From Bacteroidales bacterium (GTDB lineage: Bacteria > Bacteroidota > Bacteroidia > Bacteroidales > BM520): a stretch of 19,123 bases of DNA. A program made the position numbers and the translations under genes. The stretch covers positions 1 to 19,123 of the forward strand of contig JAQVPY010000016.1 in assembly GCA_028701815.1 (NCBI GenBank), written 5' to 3'. Within the stretch, counting starts at the first letter, position 1; each line of letters starts with the position of its first letter. Positions 7,945 through 16,421 of this stretch are shown here, piece by piece. A model generated the notes under the pieces. The model had not been told where the DNA came from, searched no databases, and worked only from the letters and a program-made list of their open reading frames with translations.

Positions 7945-7980
7945 ATAGCCTTCAGCCTTTATCGGATGAAGGCTATTTTT
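7945..7980. terminator. Second hairpin between the convergent operons
   Basis: A 10-bp stem (ATAGCCTTCA at 7945-7954 with TGAAGGCTAT at 7967-7976) has a 12-nt loop that contains the stop codon of the minus-strand SGNH gene (7959-7961). On the plus strand, Ts continue to 7980, making it a backup terminator. On the minus strand the stem is followed only by a weak ATATTATG tract, so it may end or protect the long protease/MBOAT/SGNH transcript less efficiently. Confidence 0.6.
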
Positions 7981-9407
7981 ATGTCGTCAATGAAAATGTA
8001 GTGAGCGGGCGAAAAATTCCATACATACACCTTTATCGACTCTGTCGTTGCCCACAGAGTGGAGACATCAAAAGTGTAATCTATCCGCGTCCATTCCTTT
8101 GTTACCTTCGTTAACTTTTGTATCGACATGTTTAAGGCGGAAAATTCTTCTCCATGCAACTCCATCGTTAACACGGCCGAATGCTTCAAATTTTTCTGAT
8201 AGACATACATGCTTACGTCAACTTTATTTATGGAATCAGGTAACTGAGGACGAAACAGCTCCAAGGTTATACCGTAGGGATCTTCTATTCCAACCTTGCA
8301 CGACTGACGACTCAAATGCCCGCGTTCGTCCGTTAAGGTCTCTAACGGGCGCCAGAATGTCTCCCTCTCGCAGTCGTTGAAATATATGCTGTCCTGCGCA
8401 TAATCGTAATGGGGCTCTACGTATGCCCCGGAATATATATTCCTTAATGCTTCGGCTACATTCTTAGCTATGGTCTTCCTCCCTTCTTCACAATAATGCT
8501 CAGTCGCCCAATAATCGAAAAAACAGTCGCTTTTTACCTCACATAAATTGTTTACTACCTGTACATCATTTTTACCATACCTGTCAATTAGTAGACGACA
8601 ATTTGAGTCTACTATATTTGTTAACCGCTCACCGGCAAATGCAATCTCATCAACATTCTCTGCTACTATATTGAAAATCAGATTCCAACCTCTTTTTTTT
8701 GCTAACGTGACAATCTTATCAAAGTCTTTTATCCGCGGATTAGTGAGCGTGTCTATCGGAAGGCTCTGCTTTTCAATGTAGTGAACGGCTAACTTGGTCT
8801 TTTTACTGTCTTTTTGCCCGTTGCTGTCCTTTACGCCTTCATTCTTTATGGTTTGTACCCATGACTCGTTGTCGGCTTTTTTTGCTTCTTTTATCGTTGT
8901 CTGTTCCTGCTTCGTTTGTATATTATATCCCTTAAAGGCCATAAGAAACCTGTTGAATAACGGAGGACGATGATTAAGGAACAATCTTGTCTGCTCAAGA
9001 CTGTTGTTGAGATCGGATTCTATCCAGTTGATGCCGAAAGAACGCAGATTCACGGTTACAATTACAGTTTCGATGTCGTTATTATAGGGCAGAGATTTTA
9101 ACAGCGCATAGTACATCTCTGCCTGATAGGCGTCATGCCGTATGGAACCTACCGGTATCGACGGATAATAATCGGCTATCATATCGCTTATTGATCTCTT
9201 GTCGTAGTCGTATTTCGAATAAGTGTTATTGGATGATTCCCCTAAATATACAATTTTGTCGTTTTTTGCAATAACATTTCTACATTGTTCATACACGCGC
9301 GCATATTTACGTATGTCTTGATTCCAGAAGAAATGTCTGTATATCAGGCATAGAGCCGCAAATATTGTAACCATCAAAATAATTCTATAGATAAGTTTCT
9401 TTTTCAT
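7959..9407 (-). CDS. SGNH-like periplasmic acyltransferase partner of MBOAT, with C-terminal beta-sandwich domain
   Basis: A 482-residue membrane-anchored protein. One N-terminal membrane segment (residues about 5-25) puts the rest in the periplasm. IVYLGESSNN (52-61) fits the first SGNH/GDSL block, with GES in place of GDS and S58 as candidate nucleophile. ATEHYCEEGRKTIAKNV (301-317) resembles the last block, with H304 as candidate base, but the aspartate normally three residues before that histidine is A301; D298 is the nearest. A lysine/glutamate-rich stretch at about 165-205 looks like a flexible insertion. Residues about 345-482, ending YIFIDDIKIAFIR, look like a carbohydrate-binding-type beta sandwich. 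It starts 5 nt after the MBOAT gene, as in AlgI/AlgJ, DltB/DltD and PatA/PatB pairs, where the soluble partner transfers the acyl group to a glycan. The acceptor is unknown and the SGNH assignment is moderately sure. Confidence 0.68.
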   Translation of the reverse strand: MKKKLIYRIILMVTIFAALCLIYRHFFWNQDIRKYARVYEQCRNVIAKNDKIVYLGESSNNTYSKYDYDKRSISDMIADYYPSIPVGSIRHDAYQAEMYYALLKSLPYNNDIETVIVTVNLRSFGINWIESDLNNSLEQTRLFLNHRPPLFNRFLMAFKGYNIQTKQEQTTIKEAKKADNESWVQTIKNEGVKDSNGQKDSKKTKLAVHYIEKQSLPIDTLTNPRIKDFDKIVTLAKKRGWNLIFNIVAENVDEIAFAGERLTNIVDSNCRLLIDRYGKNDVQVVNNLCEVKSDCFFDYWATEHYCEEGRKTIAKNVAEALRNIYSGAYVEPHYDYAQDSIYFNDCERETFWRPLETLTDERGHLSRQSCKVGIEDPYGITLELFRPQLPDSINKVDVSMYVYQKNLKHSAVLTMELHGEEFSALNMSIQKLTKVTKEWTRIDYTFDVSTLWATTESIKVYVWNFSPAHYIFIDDIKIAFIR

Positions 9408-9412
9408 GGCGA

Positions 9413-10834
9413 CTAAAATTGGAAGTAGATAAACGGAAAATTATTAACACTTGCGAAGGCGATTGTCATAAAGACAAGAATGGCATATACAATCCATCTT
9501 ACTGTCATTTTCTGCGAATCGCACCATCTGTCGAAACGGGTGTTGAATAGCAGGGAGTCTAAGACAATAAAGATCAGAAGATAGATATAAATATTCACAG
9601 GAACATAGAAAGTGTCTTTAACACTGAAATTGCTAAATATTGATGTCCACATTGATGACAGGGTCTGCATGTCCGGTGCGCGGAAAATCATCCACAGGGC
9701 AGTGACAATAATAAAAGTAAATATCACTTTAATCCCTTTTAAGACAAGAGCCGGTGCTTTGTGCTTGAATTGTAATGGCTTAAGCAGCTTTTTCAATAGC
9801 CGTTCGATGATTGAAAGTATGCCGTGAGCTGCCCCCCACAGGAAAAAAGTCCAGTTTGCTCCGTGCCATAAGCCGCTTAATGTGAAAACGACCATGATGT
9901 TTAACATCCACCTTGGCATCTTAACTCTATTGCCGCCTAATGGAATGTATAGATAATCTCTGAACCACGTCGACAGGGATATGTGCCAGCGATGCCAGAA
10001 GTCGCCTATGTCGGTAGCTAAATAAGGGTTTTTGAAGTTGTCGGTAATATCATAGCCCATTACTTTTGCACAGCCGAGGGCAATGGAAGAATAACCGAAG
10101 AAATCACAATATATCTGGAAAGAATAAAAGAACGAACCCGTAATGATGCTCCATGAATTATATCCGGAGGGATTTGCGTAAATCTGATCAACAAAGGGGG
10201 CTAAATTGTCGGCTATTACCATCTTGATAAAGTAGCCGAATAACATCAGCCGCAGACCCTTGACGATGTTGTCATAGTTTAATCGATGTTCTTCATGAAG
10301 CTGACGTAACAGATTTTGCGGTCTTTCAATAGGTCCCGTAACAAGCTGCGGATAAAACATCACATAGAGAGAATAATAACCGAAATGGCGCTCGGCCTTT
10401 TGATGTCCACGATAAACTTCAATAACATAACTTAAACTTTGAAACGTGTGAAAAGATAAGCCGATGGGTAGAATGATGTTAATTACTTTGTCGGGATATG
10501 CAAACCCGAATACTTTGCTTAAATAAATTACATTCTGGTTGAAGAAGTTTAAATATTTGAAGATGATAAGTACCAGACACGTGGATATAATACTTATTAT
10601 CAAGAACGTCTTTTTCTTCCTCTGCTGATCCCGGTATTTTTCTATTAAAATTCCTGCTCCGTAGTCTATGATGATAGTTACAAGCAGGATCAGGATGTAT
10701 TTAGGAACAAACCACATGTAAAAGATACAGCTTGCCGCTAAAAGCATAAACCATCTGTATTTGTGCGGTATGAGATAGAAGAGGATTGTTACTATCGGGA
10801 AGAAGATTAAAAAGTCAATAGTATTAAAAAGCAT
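9413..10834 (-). CDS. MBOAT-family O-acyltransferase (AlgI-like)
   Basis: A 473-residue polytopic inner-membrane protein with about ten or more hydrophobic segments. Strong AlgI/MBOAT blocks are seen: LPIGLSFHTFQSLSYVIEVY (122-141), YPQLVTGPIERP (161-172), YCDFFGYSSIALG (242-254), DFWHRWHISLSTWFRDYLYI (278-297) with PLGGNR (298-303), and SGLWHGANWTFFLWGAAHG (320-338). H324 in GLWHGA is the near-invariant MBOAT histidine, and H284 in RWHIS is the other conserved one. The protein should pass an acyl group, usually acetyl, from a cytoplasmic donor across the membrane to its SGNH partner encoded 5 nt downstream. Unusually, the gene 5 nt upstream is a secreted protease rather than polysaccharide biosynthesis genes, so the acceptor cannot be read from the neighbourhood. 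Confidence 0.93.
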   Translation of the reverse strand: MLFNTIDFLIFFPIVTILFYLIPHKYRWFMLLAASCIFYMWFVPKYILILLVTIIIDYGAGILIEKYRDQQRKKKTFLIISIISTCLVLIIFKYLNFFNQNVIYLSKVFGFAYPDKVINIILPIGLSFHTFQSLSYVIEVYRGHQKAERHFGYYSLYVMFYPQLVTGPIERPQNLLRQLHEEHRLNYDNIVKGLRLMLFGYFIKMVIADNLAPFVDQIYANPSGYNSWSIITGSFFYSFQIYCDFFGYSSIALGCAKVMGYDITDNFKNPYLATDIGDFWHRWHISLSTWFRDYLYIPLGGNRVKMPRWMLNIMVVFTLSGLWHGANWTFFLWGAAHGILSIIERLLKKLLKPLQFKHKAPALVLKGIKVIFTFIIVTALWMIFRAPDMQTLSSMWTSIFSNFSVKDTFYVPVNIYIYLLIFIVLDSLLFNTRFDRWCDSQKMTVRWIVYAILVFMTIAFASVNNFPFIYFQF

Positions 10835-10839
10835 ATCTA

Positions 10840-13800
10840 TTAATGTGTTATTACGAGTTTTTTAACAGAAGAACCTCCCTCGGCATTTATTACTATAAAA
10901 TAAACTCCTGATGGCAGGTCTTTGGCGATTTCGGCGGAATAATCGCTGACGATTGTCCTGTATAGGAACTTGCCGTTGGAGTTTACTATGGTTACAGTAT
11001 TAATGAGATGTTCAGATACAATAAAAAATGAGCCTGAAGACGGATTCGGGTATATTTTGACCTCGGATATTTTGTTGTCAATGGAAAATGGACCTTGAAT
11101 AATCAGACTTACAGGGACCGATAAGGTAGTATCTATGTCTGTAGTAATTACTATTTGGCACTCGTAGGTGTTGCCTGCAAGCAGTTCATGACTGTCGAAG
11201 AGAAGTGTTATTTCTTGTTCGTAGCCGATACCGAGACTGCCTTCAAAGGACTCTAATGACAGCCATTGAATATGTCGTCCGTAGTTTTTTATGACGAGGG
11301 AGTCATTAACGGTATGCGGTTCTTCACCATAGATTTCTCCTTCGAGAGTATATGGGATGATCATGTCTCCGTAAGGTTCAAGGATATGTCCGAATACAGT
11401 ACAAAAGGCGACCTCATTAGAGGAAAGAAGTCCCCATCCGTTGGCGTTTTCTCCAAACCATCGCCATCTGCCGCCGTTCCCGGCTTGCCCTTCTACCAGC
11501 GGGATGGTGTCGTTGTTCCCCGAGTCTATCATATAGGATACGGAATCTACATATATCCCTTCGGGAAACGTTATGGCGATTCCTTTTATCCATTCGTTGT
11601 CGCCGGATATAGAAGTTGCCGAAAAAGTCCATGCCACAGTATCCCCATAATAGAAAGGCGGTGCGGCTACTTCCATATAAGAGCCACTTATCTCCCGTCC
11701 AACTTTACAGGGCTTGCAGCTGTCCATCCAGGGACAGTTGTCGAGGACAGTAGCTTCATATTTAATAATCCCGCCTCCATGGTTAGAGATTAATATGGTG
11801 TCGCTGCCGGTCTCATTTTCGTATAAATATTTAATCACCTCCTGTTTGCTGATATGCAGTAACGGATCAGCATCGTAAATGGAGGGGAATTCTATTAAAT
11901 CTATCCATGCGCAATCCTGGAAGGAACTTACGCTATAGTCTTTATGATATATCCATGAGAAAGAATGAATTCCGGCGGGTACCTCAAAAGACACCTGTTC
12001 CCAATCCTGTTCGCCATCCCAGCGTGCCTTCTCAAGGGCGTCTATTTTGAAAAGGAGATAGTCGTAGTTGTCGTTTGCGGCTTCTTCACACGACACCTTA
12101 CGATAAAAACTTATGGCGCCGGGTGATAATACCTGCAATTCAACGGTGATTACAGATTCCTGGCTGTCGCTTATCTCTCCCGATCTGATACAGAATTCAC
12201 CTTCATACGGCGATTCGTCGCAAATAGTCCATGGCATATCGCCGCTATGCGACCAGTTGTAAGTGTCGAAAGTACCCGACTCCCAATTCTCTATAATCTG
12301 TCCTATAGAGATATATGCTGTAATGTCCTTTTCATAGTCGTTGTCTGCCGTGATGTGAAAATTCAAAATAACAGCGTGTCCCGGAATACAGTCGTCGGCA
12401 GCAGTGAAATTAAAACGTGCATTTGCGGAGCTGTCGGCGAGTATGAGGTCAATGTTGTCATTGCCATCGTTGATGGTGATAAACCAGTCGTTACTCTCTA
12501 CGGAAATGCTCGCGTTGCGCAACTCCGCGCCGCCGAAGTTGTCGATCTTGAATAATACATCGCTTGTTTCTCCTATATCGAGACGGTTGTTGCCCCCATC
12601 ATCTACATAATGTTCGGTGATGGATATGTCTGCAGTATATACGGGAAATGTAAGCGTAGTGTTCCATTGCGTCACCTCGGCAGTGGCTGTCACCAAAAAG
12701 TTTATGCTTTCTCCATTATAGAAATTGTTGCCGGTACTAAACTCGAAAGCAGCGGGCACTGTGATTATTTCGTGTGGGCTCAGCTGAGCGACCTCACACG
12801 TTGAGTCTACTATCGTAATGTCCGGATTGTCGCAGGATATTGTGACAATTAAATTTGTTATAGGCGTATCCGTTGCGTTGTTGAGCAGTAAGTCCAAAGT
12901 AACTTCCTCTCCCCATTCAATGATGTCGTTATTAGGAGTGTTGGCTACGGCACTCATCAAAAGACCTTCTGAAGAGATATACAGAGTTTTTTTTGCTGAA
13001 AGCCCATGTTTGTCAGTAACTTTTATGTTAAGGGGACGGAGAAATATTTCTTCGGAGACATATCCTGTCAGCAATCCTCCTGAGTTGAGTTGAAAGACAG
13101 TCTCTGATGACAGGGTGATTGGTGAGAGTATGTAGCCGGTGTTTGAAAAAACATCGCCTGATCCTGAAAGTGGAGTGGGATATAGGTGTGATACGTCGCC
13201 GTAAGAGACCCCCGACACCCATGAGTTTGAATTTATAGGGTTACAACTGCTGTAATATATAATAATATTGCCGTTGCTCTCAAGTTTGACGGATACGTCT
13301 ATTGCGTCGCTTACCCAACGGACAATGAAATAATCGGAACCCGCTTCATAATATTTACTGCTGAAGGTAAGATCGGAGAAGTAAGCGGCAATACACTTGC
13401 GACTCATAAATGTCACCTGGCAGTTGTTGTGGGTGTTGTTGTTGTATGGTAGACTGTACGATTCCCCAGAGAAGTCAATAAGACCTTTGGCGTTGAAGTT
13501 GAAGCTGCTATATTTGGAGCCGAAGAAGGGAAATTCAAAGGGCAACTCTACTATGCTTTCCGAAAGAGGCGTGGCAGCAGCAGGAAAGGTGGAGTTGTAC
13601 TCTTCCACGGTATAGTCCGTGTCGAACTGCCAACGATAGGGTGGAGTCCCCTCCGCCGCGGAGAGCTGATACGAATAGTCGCTGTAAATAGCGGCATTCG
13701 GTAATTCGGCAGTAGTTATCTCGGGGCTCTCGTGTGTTGGAGTATATGTTAAGGATATGGTGGTTGTTGCGTTGTTTTCTATCTCAACATTGTTCTGATT

Positions 13801-15132
13801 GCAGACCGTTTCCAGCGGAGAGCTGCCTGAATAATCGATTACGGAGAAACTTTTGATCATGCCATATCCTAAATCTTCTTCATCACATTCACTTACCAAA
13901 AGGAAGAATTTCAATGGGGCCCCGGAGGGATATAAACTTGCTAAAGGGGTGATGTCAAAGCCTATCTCCGCTTCTCTTGAGGCTTCGTCGTTGGCGCCCT
14001 GCATTCCCAAGTCGGCACCCTGATTGTTGAAGATTGGAAATGTCAGATAGTATTCAGGTTCGTTGTCGGTGAGATCGTCGCTTATTCCTGCCAAAACTTT
14101 TATCAGTCTGCGGTATGTGTGATATATCGTGGTCTTTATTGTCCACAATGGAGAATATTCTTTGATAGGTCGGATTACGTTGACGGTGTTACTCCAGATG
14201 CCTCCATAAGATGGCGGCATAGCTAATGATTTGTACATCATCCAGCCGTTATAAATATTCCCGTAGGTGTTACACATTTTAAACCCGCCTATTTCCCAAT
14301 CTCTGACATTTATAATGCCGTCTCCGTTGATGTCGATGTCGTTTGTATATAGTCCGTCGTTATTATAGTCCCATCTTATAGAGTCGTTATAGCCGGTTAT
14401 AGTCATGGCATGACTGGGAGAAGCCCCCCAGGATATGACGACTTTCTCTCCGGCATGTTCAGTTCCCGCCGGAAGAACAGTACTCGGATTCTGGTGCTCA
14501 GAATAGAAAGCTCCGATCCCTCCGACTTCAGAGCTGTCCAAATGGTCGTTGATCCAATGCTTAAGGGTTAAGATGCCTTCTTCTGTGGAACAGTTTATTG
14601 CATAAGCGTCTTCCAAACGATTTTGCATGCCTTCGTAATAGGCATCATAGCCTGACATAAATCGGGTTTCTCCGCCACTGTCGTGCCCTCCGCCATAAAT
14701 CTCCATGTTGGGTGACCCTACTTGTTTCAAAACAGAAAAAGAATGGTAATAGCTTACCCCGTACCATCCGTAACCGCCATTTTCCCAATTCCATGAAAAA
14801 TGAGTGGGATATTTGTTGGCGACGATTTGACCGTTAAGATTCCGTAGGCTGTTTATCTCGTATGTAAAACAGTTTCCAACCATCGCCGCCTGACCACATG
14901 ACAGCCCCGATTGATGAAATAAACCCGAATAACAACTTTGTGTTGTGTTGTCAACTTCATAAGGTAATTCTTTTTCGCGATAACTGTCGGGGAGCCTTAA
15001 TTCAGGAAGAGAAGACAATTCAAATTGTTCAGCTTTAGTCAACGGCTGAATTCCGATAGTCCCCTTATCTTGAGAAATAGCACATAACCATGAAAAAGAA
15101 CATAAAAATATGATGTAAAGCGCTTTTTCCAT
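10840..15132 (-). CDS. Secreted multidomain papain-like (C1) cysteine protease with T9SS sorting domain
   Basis: A 1430-residue exported protein. Signal peptide 1-20 (AIS/Q), then only about 35 residues before the catalytic domain (about 55-320), so any propeptide is short. Papain-family residues seen: oxyanion Q74 and nucleophile C79 in HQSGLSCGQAA, H241 in SHAMTITGYND, and N288 in MCNTYGNIYNGW. Between His and Asn lies a dockerin/EF-hand-type calcium loop, DINGDGIINVRD (267-278). Downstream: an Ig-type start GTPPYRW (495-501), a FPFFG-containing domain (505-690), an Ig-type end KVTDKHGLSAKK (704-715), CARDB/NEW3-like repeats (about 720-945, including DDGGNNRLDIGET), a gingipain-type cleaved-adhesin domain (946-1083, ENWESGTFDTYNW to WIDLIEFP), further beta domains, and a T9SS sorting domain (1358-1430, YPNPSSG to KKLVITH). 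It is probably an outer-surface or released protease for nutrition or adhesion. It shares a likely operon with the MBOAT and SGNH genes (5-nt gaps). Confidence 0.9.
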   Translation of the reverse strand: MEKALYIIFLCSFSWLCAISQDKGTIGIQPLTKAEQFELSSLPELRLPDSYREKELPYEVDNTTQSCYSGLFHQSGLSCGQAAMVGNCFTYEINSLRNLNGQIVANKYPTHFSWNWENGGYGWYGVSYYHSFSVLKQVGSPNMEIYGGGHDSGGETRFMSGYDAYYEGMQNRLEDAYAINCSTEEGILTLKHWINDHLDSSEVGGIGAFYSEHQNPSTVLPAGTEHAGEKVVISWGASPSHAMTITGYNDSIRWDYNNDGLYTNDIDINGDGIINVRDWEIGGFKMCNTYGNIYNGWMMYKSLAMPPSYGGIWSNTVNVIRPIKEYSPLWTIKTTIYHTYRRLIKVLAGISDDLTDNEPEYYLTFPIFNNQGADLGMQGANDEASREAEIGFDITPLASLYPSGAPLKFFLLVSECDEEDLGYGMIKSFSVIDYSGSSPLETVCNQNNVEIENNATTTISLTYTPTHESPEITTAELPNAAIYSDYSYQLSAAEGTPPYRWQFDTDYTVEEYNSTFPAAATPLSESIVELPFEFPFFGSKYSSFNFNAKGLIDFSGESYSLPYNNNTHNNCQVTFMSRKCIAAYFSDLTFSSKYYEAGSDYFIVRWVSDAIDVSVKLESNGNIIIYYSSCNPINSNSWVSGVSYGDVSHLYPTPLSGSGDVFSNTGYILSPITLSSETVFQLNSGGLLTGYVSEEIFLRPLNIKVTDKHGLSAKKTLYISSEGLLMSAVANTPNNDIIEWGEEVTLDLLLNNATDTPITNLIVTISCDNPDITIVDSTCEVAQLSPHEIITVPAAFEFSTGNNFYNGESINFLVTATAEVTQWNTTLTFPVYTADISITEHYVDDGGNNRLDIGETSDVLFKIDNFGGAELRNASISVESNDWFITINDGNDNIDLILADSSANARFNFTAADDCIPGHAVILNFHITADNDYEKDITAYISIGQIIENWESGTFDTYNWSHSGDMPWTICDESPYEGEFCIRSGEISDSQESVITVELQVLSPGAISFYRKVSCEEAANDNYDYLLFKIDALEKARWDGEQDWEQVSFEVPAGIHSFSWIYHKDYSVSSFQDCAWIDLIEFPSIYDADPLLHISKQEVIKYLYENETGSDTILISNHGGGIIKYEATVLDNCPWMDSCKPCKVGREISGSYMEVAAPPFYYGDTVAWTFSATSISGDNEWIKGIAITFPEGIYVDSVSYMIDSGNNDTIPLVEGQAGNGGRWRWFGENANGWGLLSSNEVAFCTVFGHILEPYGDMIIPYTLEGEIYGEEPHTVNDSLVIKNYGRHIQWLSLESFEGSLGIGYEQEITLLFDSHELLAGNTYECQIVITTDIDTTLSVPVSLIIQGPFSIDNKISEVKIYPNPSSGSFFIVSEHLINTVTIVNSNGKFLYRTIVSDYSAEIAKDLPSGVYFIVINAEGGSSVKKLVITH

Positions 15133-15148
15133 CGGAGGTGAAATCGGA

Positions 15149-15817
15149 TTAATGGCTAAAGATATTGTTTAGAAAATTATTGAAAGGTATCATTAACTTT
15201 GCTGCATGAAGGATCGCTTTGGGACCCTTCGTGTCACTTGTCAAAACGCTGTCGGTCAAATTAATATATATGTAAAAATTTTTATATTTCAGAAACTCTG
15301 CCGAACGATCGTTCTTGTCGAAACCGTTAGGAACTCTTGTCAATTTATCCTCAGCGACCATGCTTCCGAACTCTTTAACAAAGGCGGGATCAGTAATTAT
15401 CGAAGAGAAATCCTCGAAATTGTTATATATGGCGTAACGAATCTCGGTCAACTCCTCTTTTTCCGGCATATAAACACCCGTAGAGAAAAAACTTGCGTTT
15501 GGCTGAACGTGCAGATAATATGTTGATAGTGATGAAATATTTTTTCCTTCCGGATTGATACAGGCTCCGAAATTCAACTTATAAGGGTCTTTGTTCTTGG
15601 AAAATCGTGTGTCTCTTGCTATTCTGAAAAGTCCCTTCTTAGGATCGAAAGGCTTTATGGCGGGGTCGAATTTGGAAATTTCTGCGGTGAGATATAATAC
15701 CGTTTGCAGGACGTTCTCTTTTGCCGTCTCATATCTGTCTTTATTGGCATGAAACCAGTCCCTGTTATTGTTGCGCTCAAGATCTCTCAAAAAATCCAAT
15801 GTAGCTTTATTTATCAT
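15149..15817 (-). CDS. DUF2461-family protein
   Basis: A 222-residue soluble protein of the usual DUF2461 (TIGR02453) length. Typical blocks: FLRDLERNNNRDWFHANKDRYE (9-30, split around NNRDWF), RIARDTRFSKNKDPYK (65-80) and FGACINPEGK (83-92), then YYLHVQPNASFFSTGVYMP (99-117). The family is widespread and has no established biochemical function, so none is assigned. No signal peptide or membrane segment is seen, so it is cytoplasmic. The gene lies 8 nt after the sulfoxide reductase gene and 16 nt before the protease gene on the same strand, so it is probably co-transcribed with both. Confidence 0.85.
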   Translation of the reverse strand: MINKATLDFLRDLERNNNRDWFHANKDRYETAKENVLQTVLYLTAEISKFDPAIKPFDPKKGLFRIARDTRFSKNKDPYKLNFGACINPEGKNISSLSTYYLHVQPNASFFSTGVYMPEKEELTEIRYAIYNNFEDFSSIITDPAFVKEFGSMVAEDKLTRVPNGFDKNDRSAEFLKYKNFYIYINLTDSVLTSDTKGPKAILHAAKLMIPFNNFLNNIFSH

Positions 15818-15825
15818 CGGAATAG

Positions 15826-16308
15826 TTATTTGTTAATTAATATTTCGGCTATTGTTTCAAGATATCTCTTGTCTGTAGAGTCAAAAAAACCGTTCATCTC
15901 GCTGTCGATGTCAAGTATCGCTAAGACCTCATCCTCTGAATTGATGACAGGCACTACTATCTCGGATTTGGACGCGGAACTGCAGGCGATATGTCCCTGG
16001 AAACTGTTGACGTCGGGAACAATAATCGTCTCGCCTCTTGCCCACGACTGCCCGCAAACGCCTCTGCCTTTTTGGATCCGTGTACAAGCTATCGGTCCCT
16101 GGAAAGGTCCAAGTACTAACTCACTTTCTTTGACAAAATAAAAGCCGACCCATAAAAAATTGAAGACCTCTTTTAAAACAGCCGAAATGTTAGCCATATT
16201 AGCTGTCATGTCCTTTTCCGATGAGACTAAAGAACGTATTTGCGGGATTATTTCTTTGTAGCGAGTGGCTTTATCTGCATTCGGAGTGAAAAAGATGGTT
16301 TCGGACAT
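15826..16308 (-). CDS. msrC: Free methionine-(R)-sulfoxide reductase (GAF domain)
   Basis: A 160-residue single-domain GAF protein, the normal length for fRMsr (YebR/MsrC). LGPFQGPIACTRIQKGRGVCG (66-86, split at the cysteines) and FQGHIACSSASKSEIVVPV (103-121) match the Escherichia coli enzyme closely. The three redox cysteines C75, C85 and C109 all sit at family positions, including the resolving and catalytic ones. It reduces free L-methionine-(R)-sulfoxide to methionine with thioredoxin as reductant, in the cytoplasm. The start ATG lies 22 nt downstream of the tRNA-Ala gene on the same strand, with no promoter recognised in between, so tRNA and reductase may share a transcript that is then processed. 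Confidence 0.92.
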   Translation of the reverse strand: MSETIFFTPNADKATRYKEIIPQIRSLVSSEKDMTANMANISAVLKEVFNFLWVGFYFVKESELVLGPFQGPIACTRIQKGRGVCGQSWARGETIIVPDVNSFQGHIACSSASKSEIVVPVINSEDEVLAILDIDSEMNGFFDSTDKRYLETIAEILINK

Positions 16309-16330
16309 TAAGACGATTTTGCAGTTGTTG

Positions 16331-16403
16331 TGGAGAATATGGGACTCGAACCCACTACCTTTTGATTGCGAACCAAATGCTCTACCAGATGAGCTAATTC
16401 CCC
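16331..16403 (-). tRNA. tRNA-Ala (anticodon CGC)
   Basis: A complete 73-nt cloverleaf on the minus strand: acceptor GGGGAAT/ATTCTCC, D arm GCTC-ATCTGGTA-GAGC, anticodon arm TTTGG-TTCGCAA-TCAAA, 5-nt variable loop, T arm GTGGG-TTCGAGT-CCCAT, discriminator A73. Loop alignment gives anticodon CGC, reading GCG. A G3.U70 wobble pair, the alanine identity element, is present and supports Ala over other readings. CCA is not encoded: CAA follows A73. Confidence 0.93.
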
Positions 16404-16421
16404 ATCATATTATTGAATGTG

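Noticed and set aside
8693..8700. Run of eight As (minus strand) in the SGNH gene as a phase-variation tract
   Set aside because: It encodes an ordinary Lys-Lys stretch in an AT-rich gene; such runs are common and the reading frame is intact.
10840..15132. Peptidase family C10 (streptopain/interpain) for the large protease
   Set aside because: The His block SHAMTITGYND and Asn block NTYG fit the papain C1 family, and a long C10-type inhibitory propeptide is missing.
15073..15132. Lipoprotein signal in the protease (Cys in FSWLCAIS)
   Set aside because: The residue before the cysteine is Leu, not Gly/Ala/Ser, so no proper lipobox exists, and the C-terminal T9SS domain explains export.
15133..15148. 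GGAGGTG near the protease start as a Shine-Dalgarno site
   Set aside because: It lies on the plus strand, while the gene reads on the minus strand, so it cannot serve as its ribosome-binding site.
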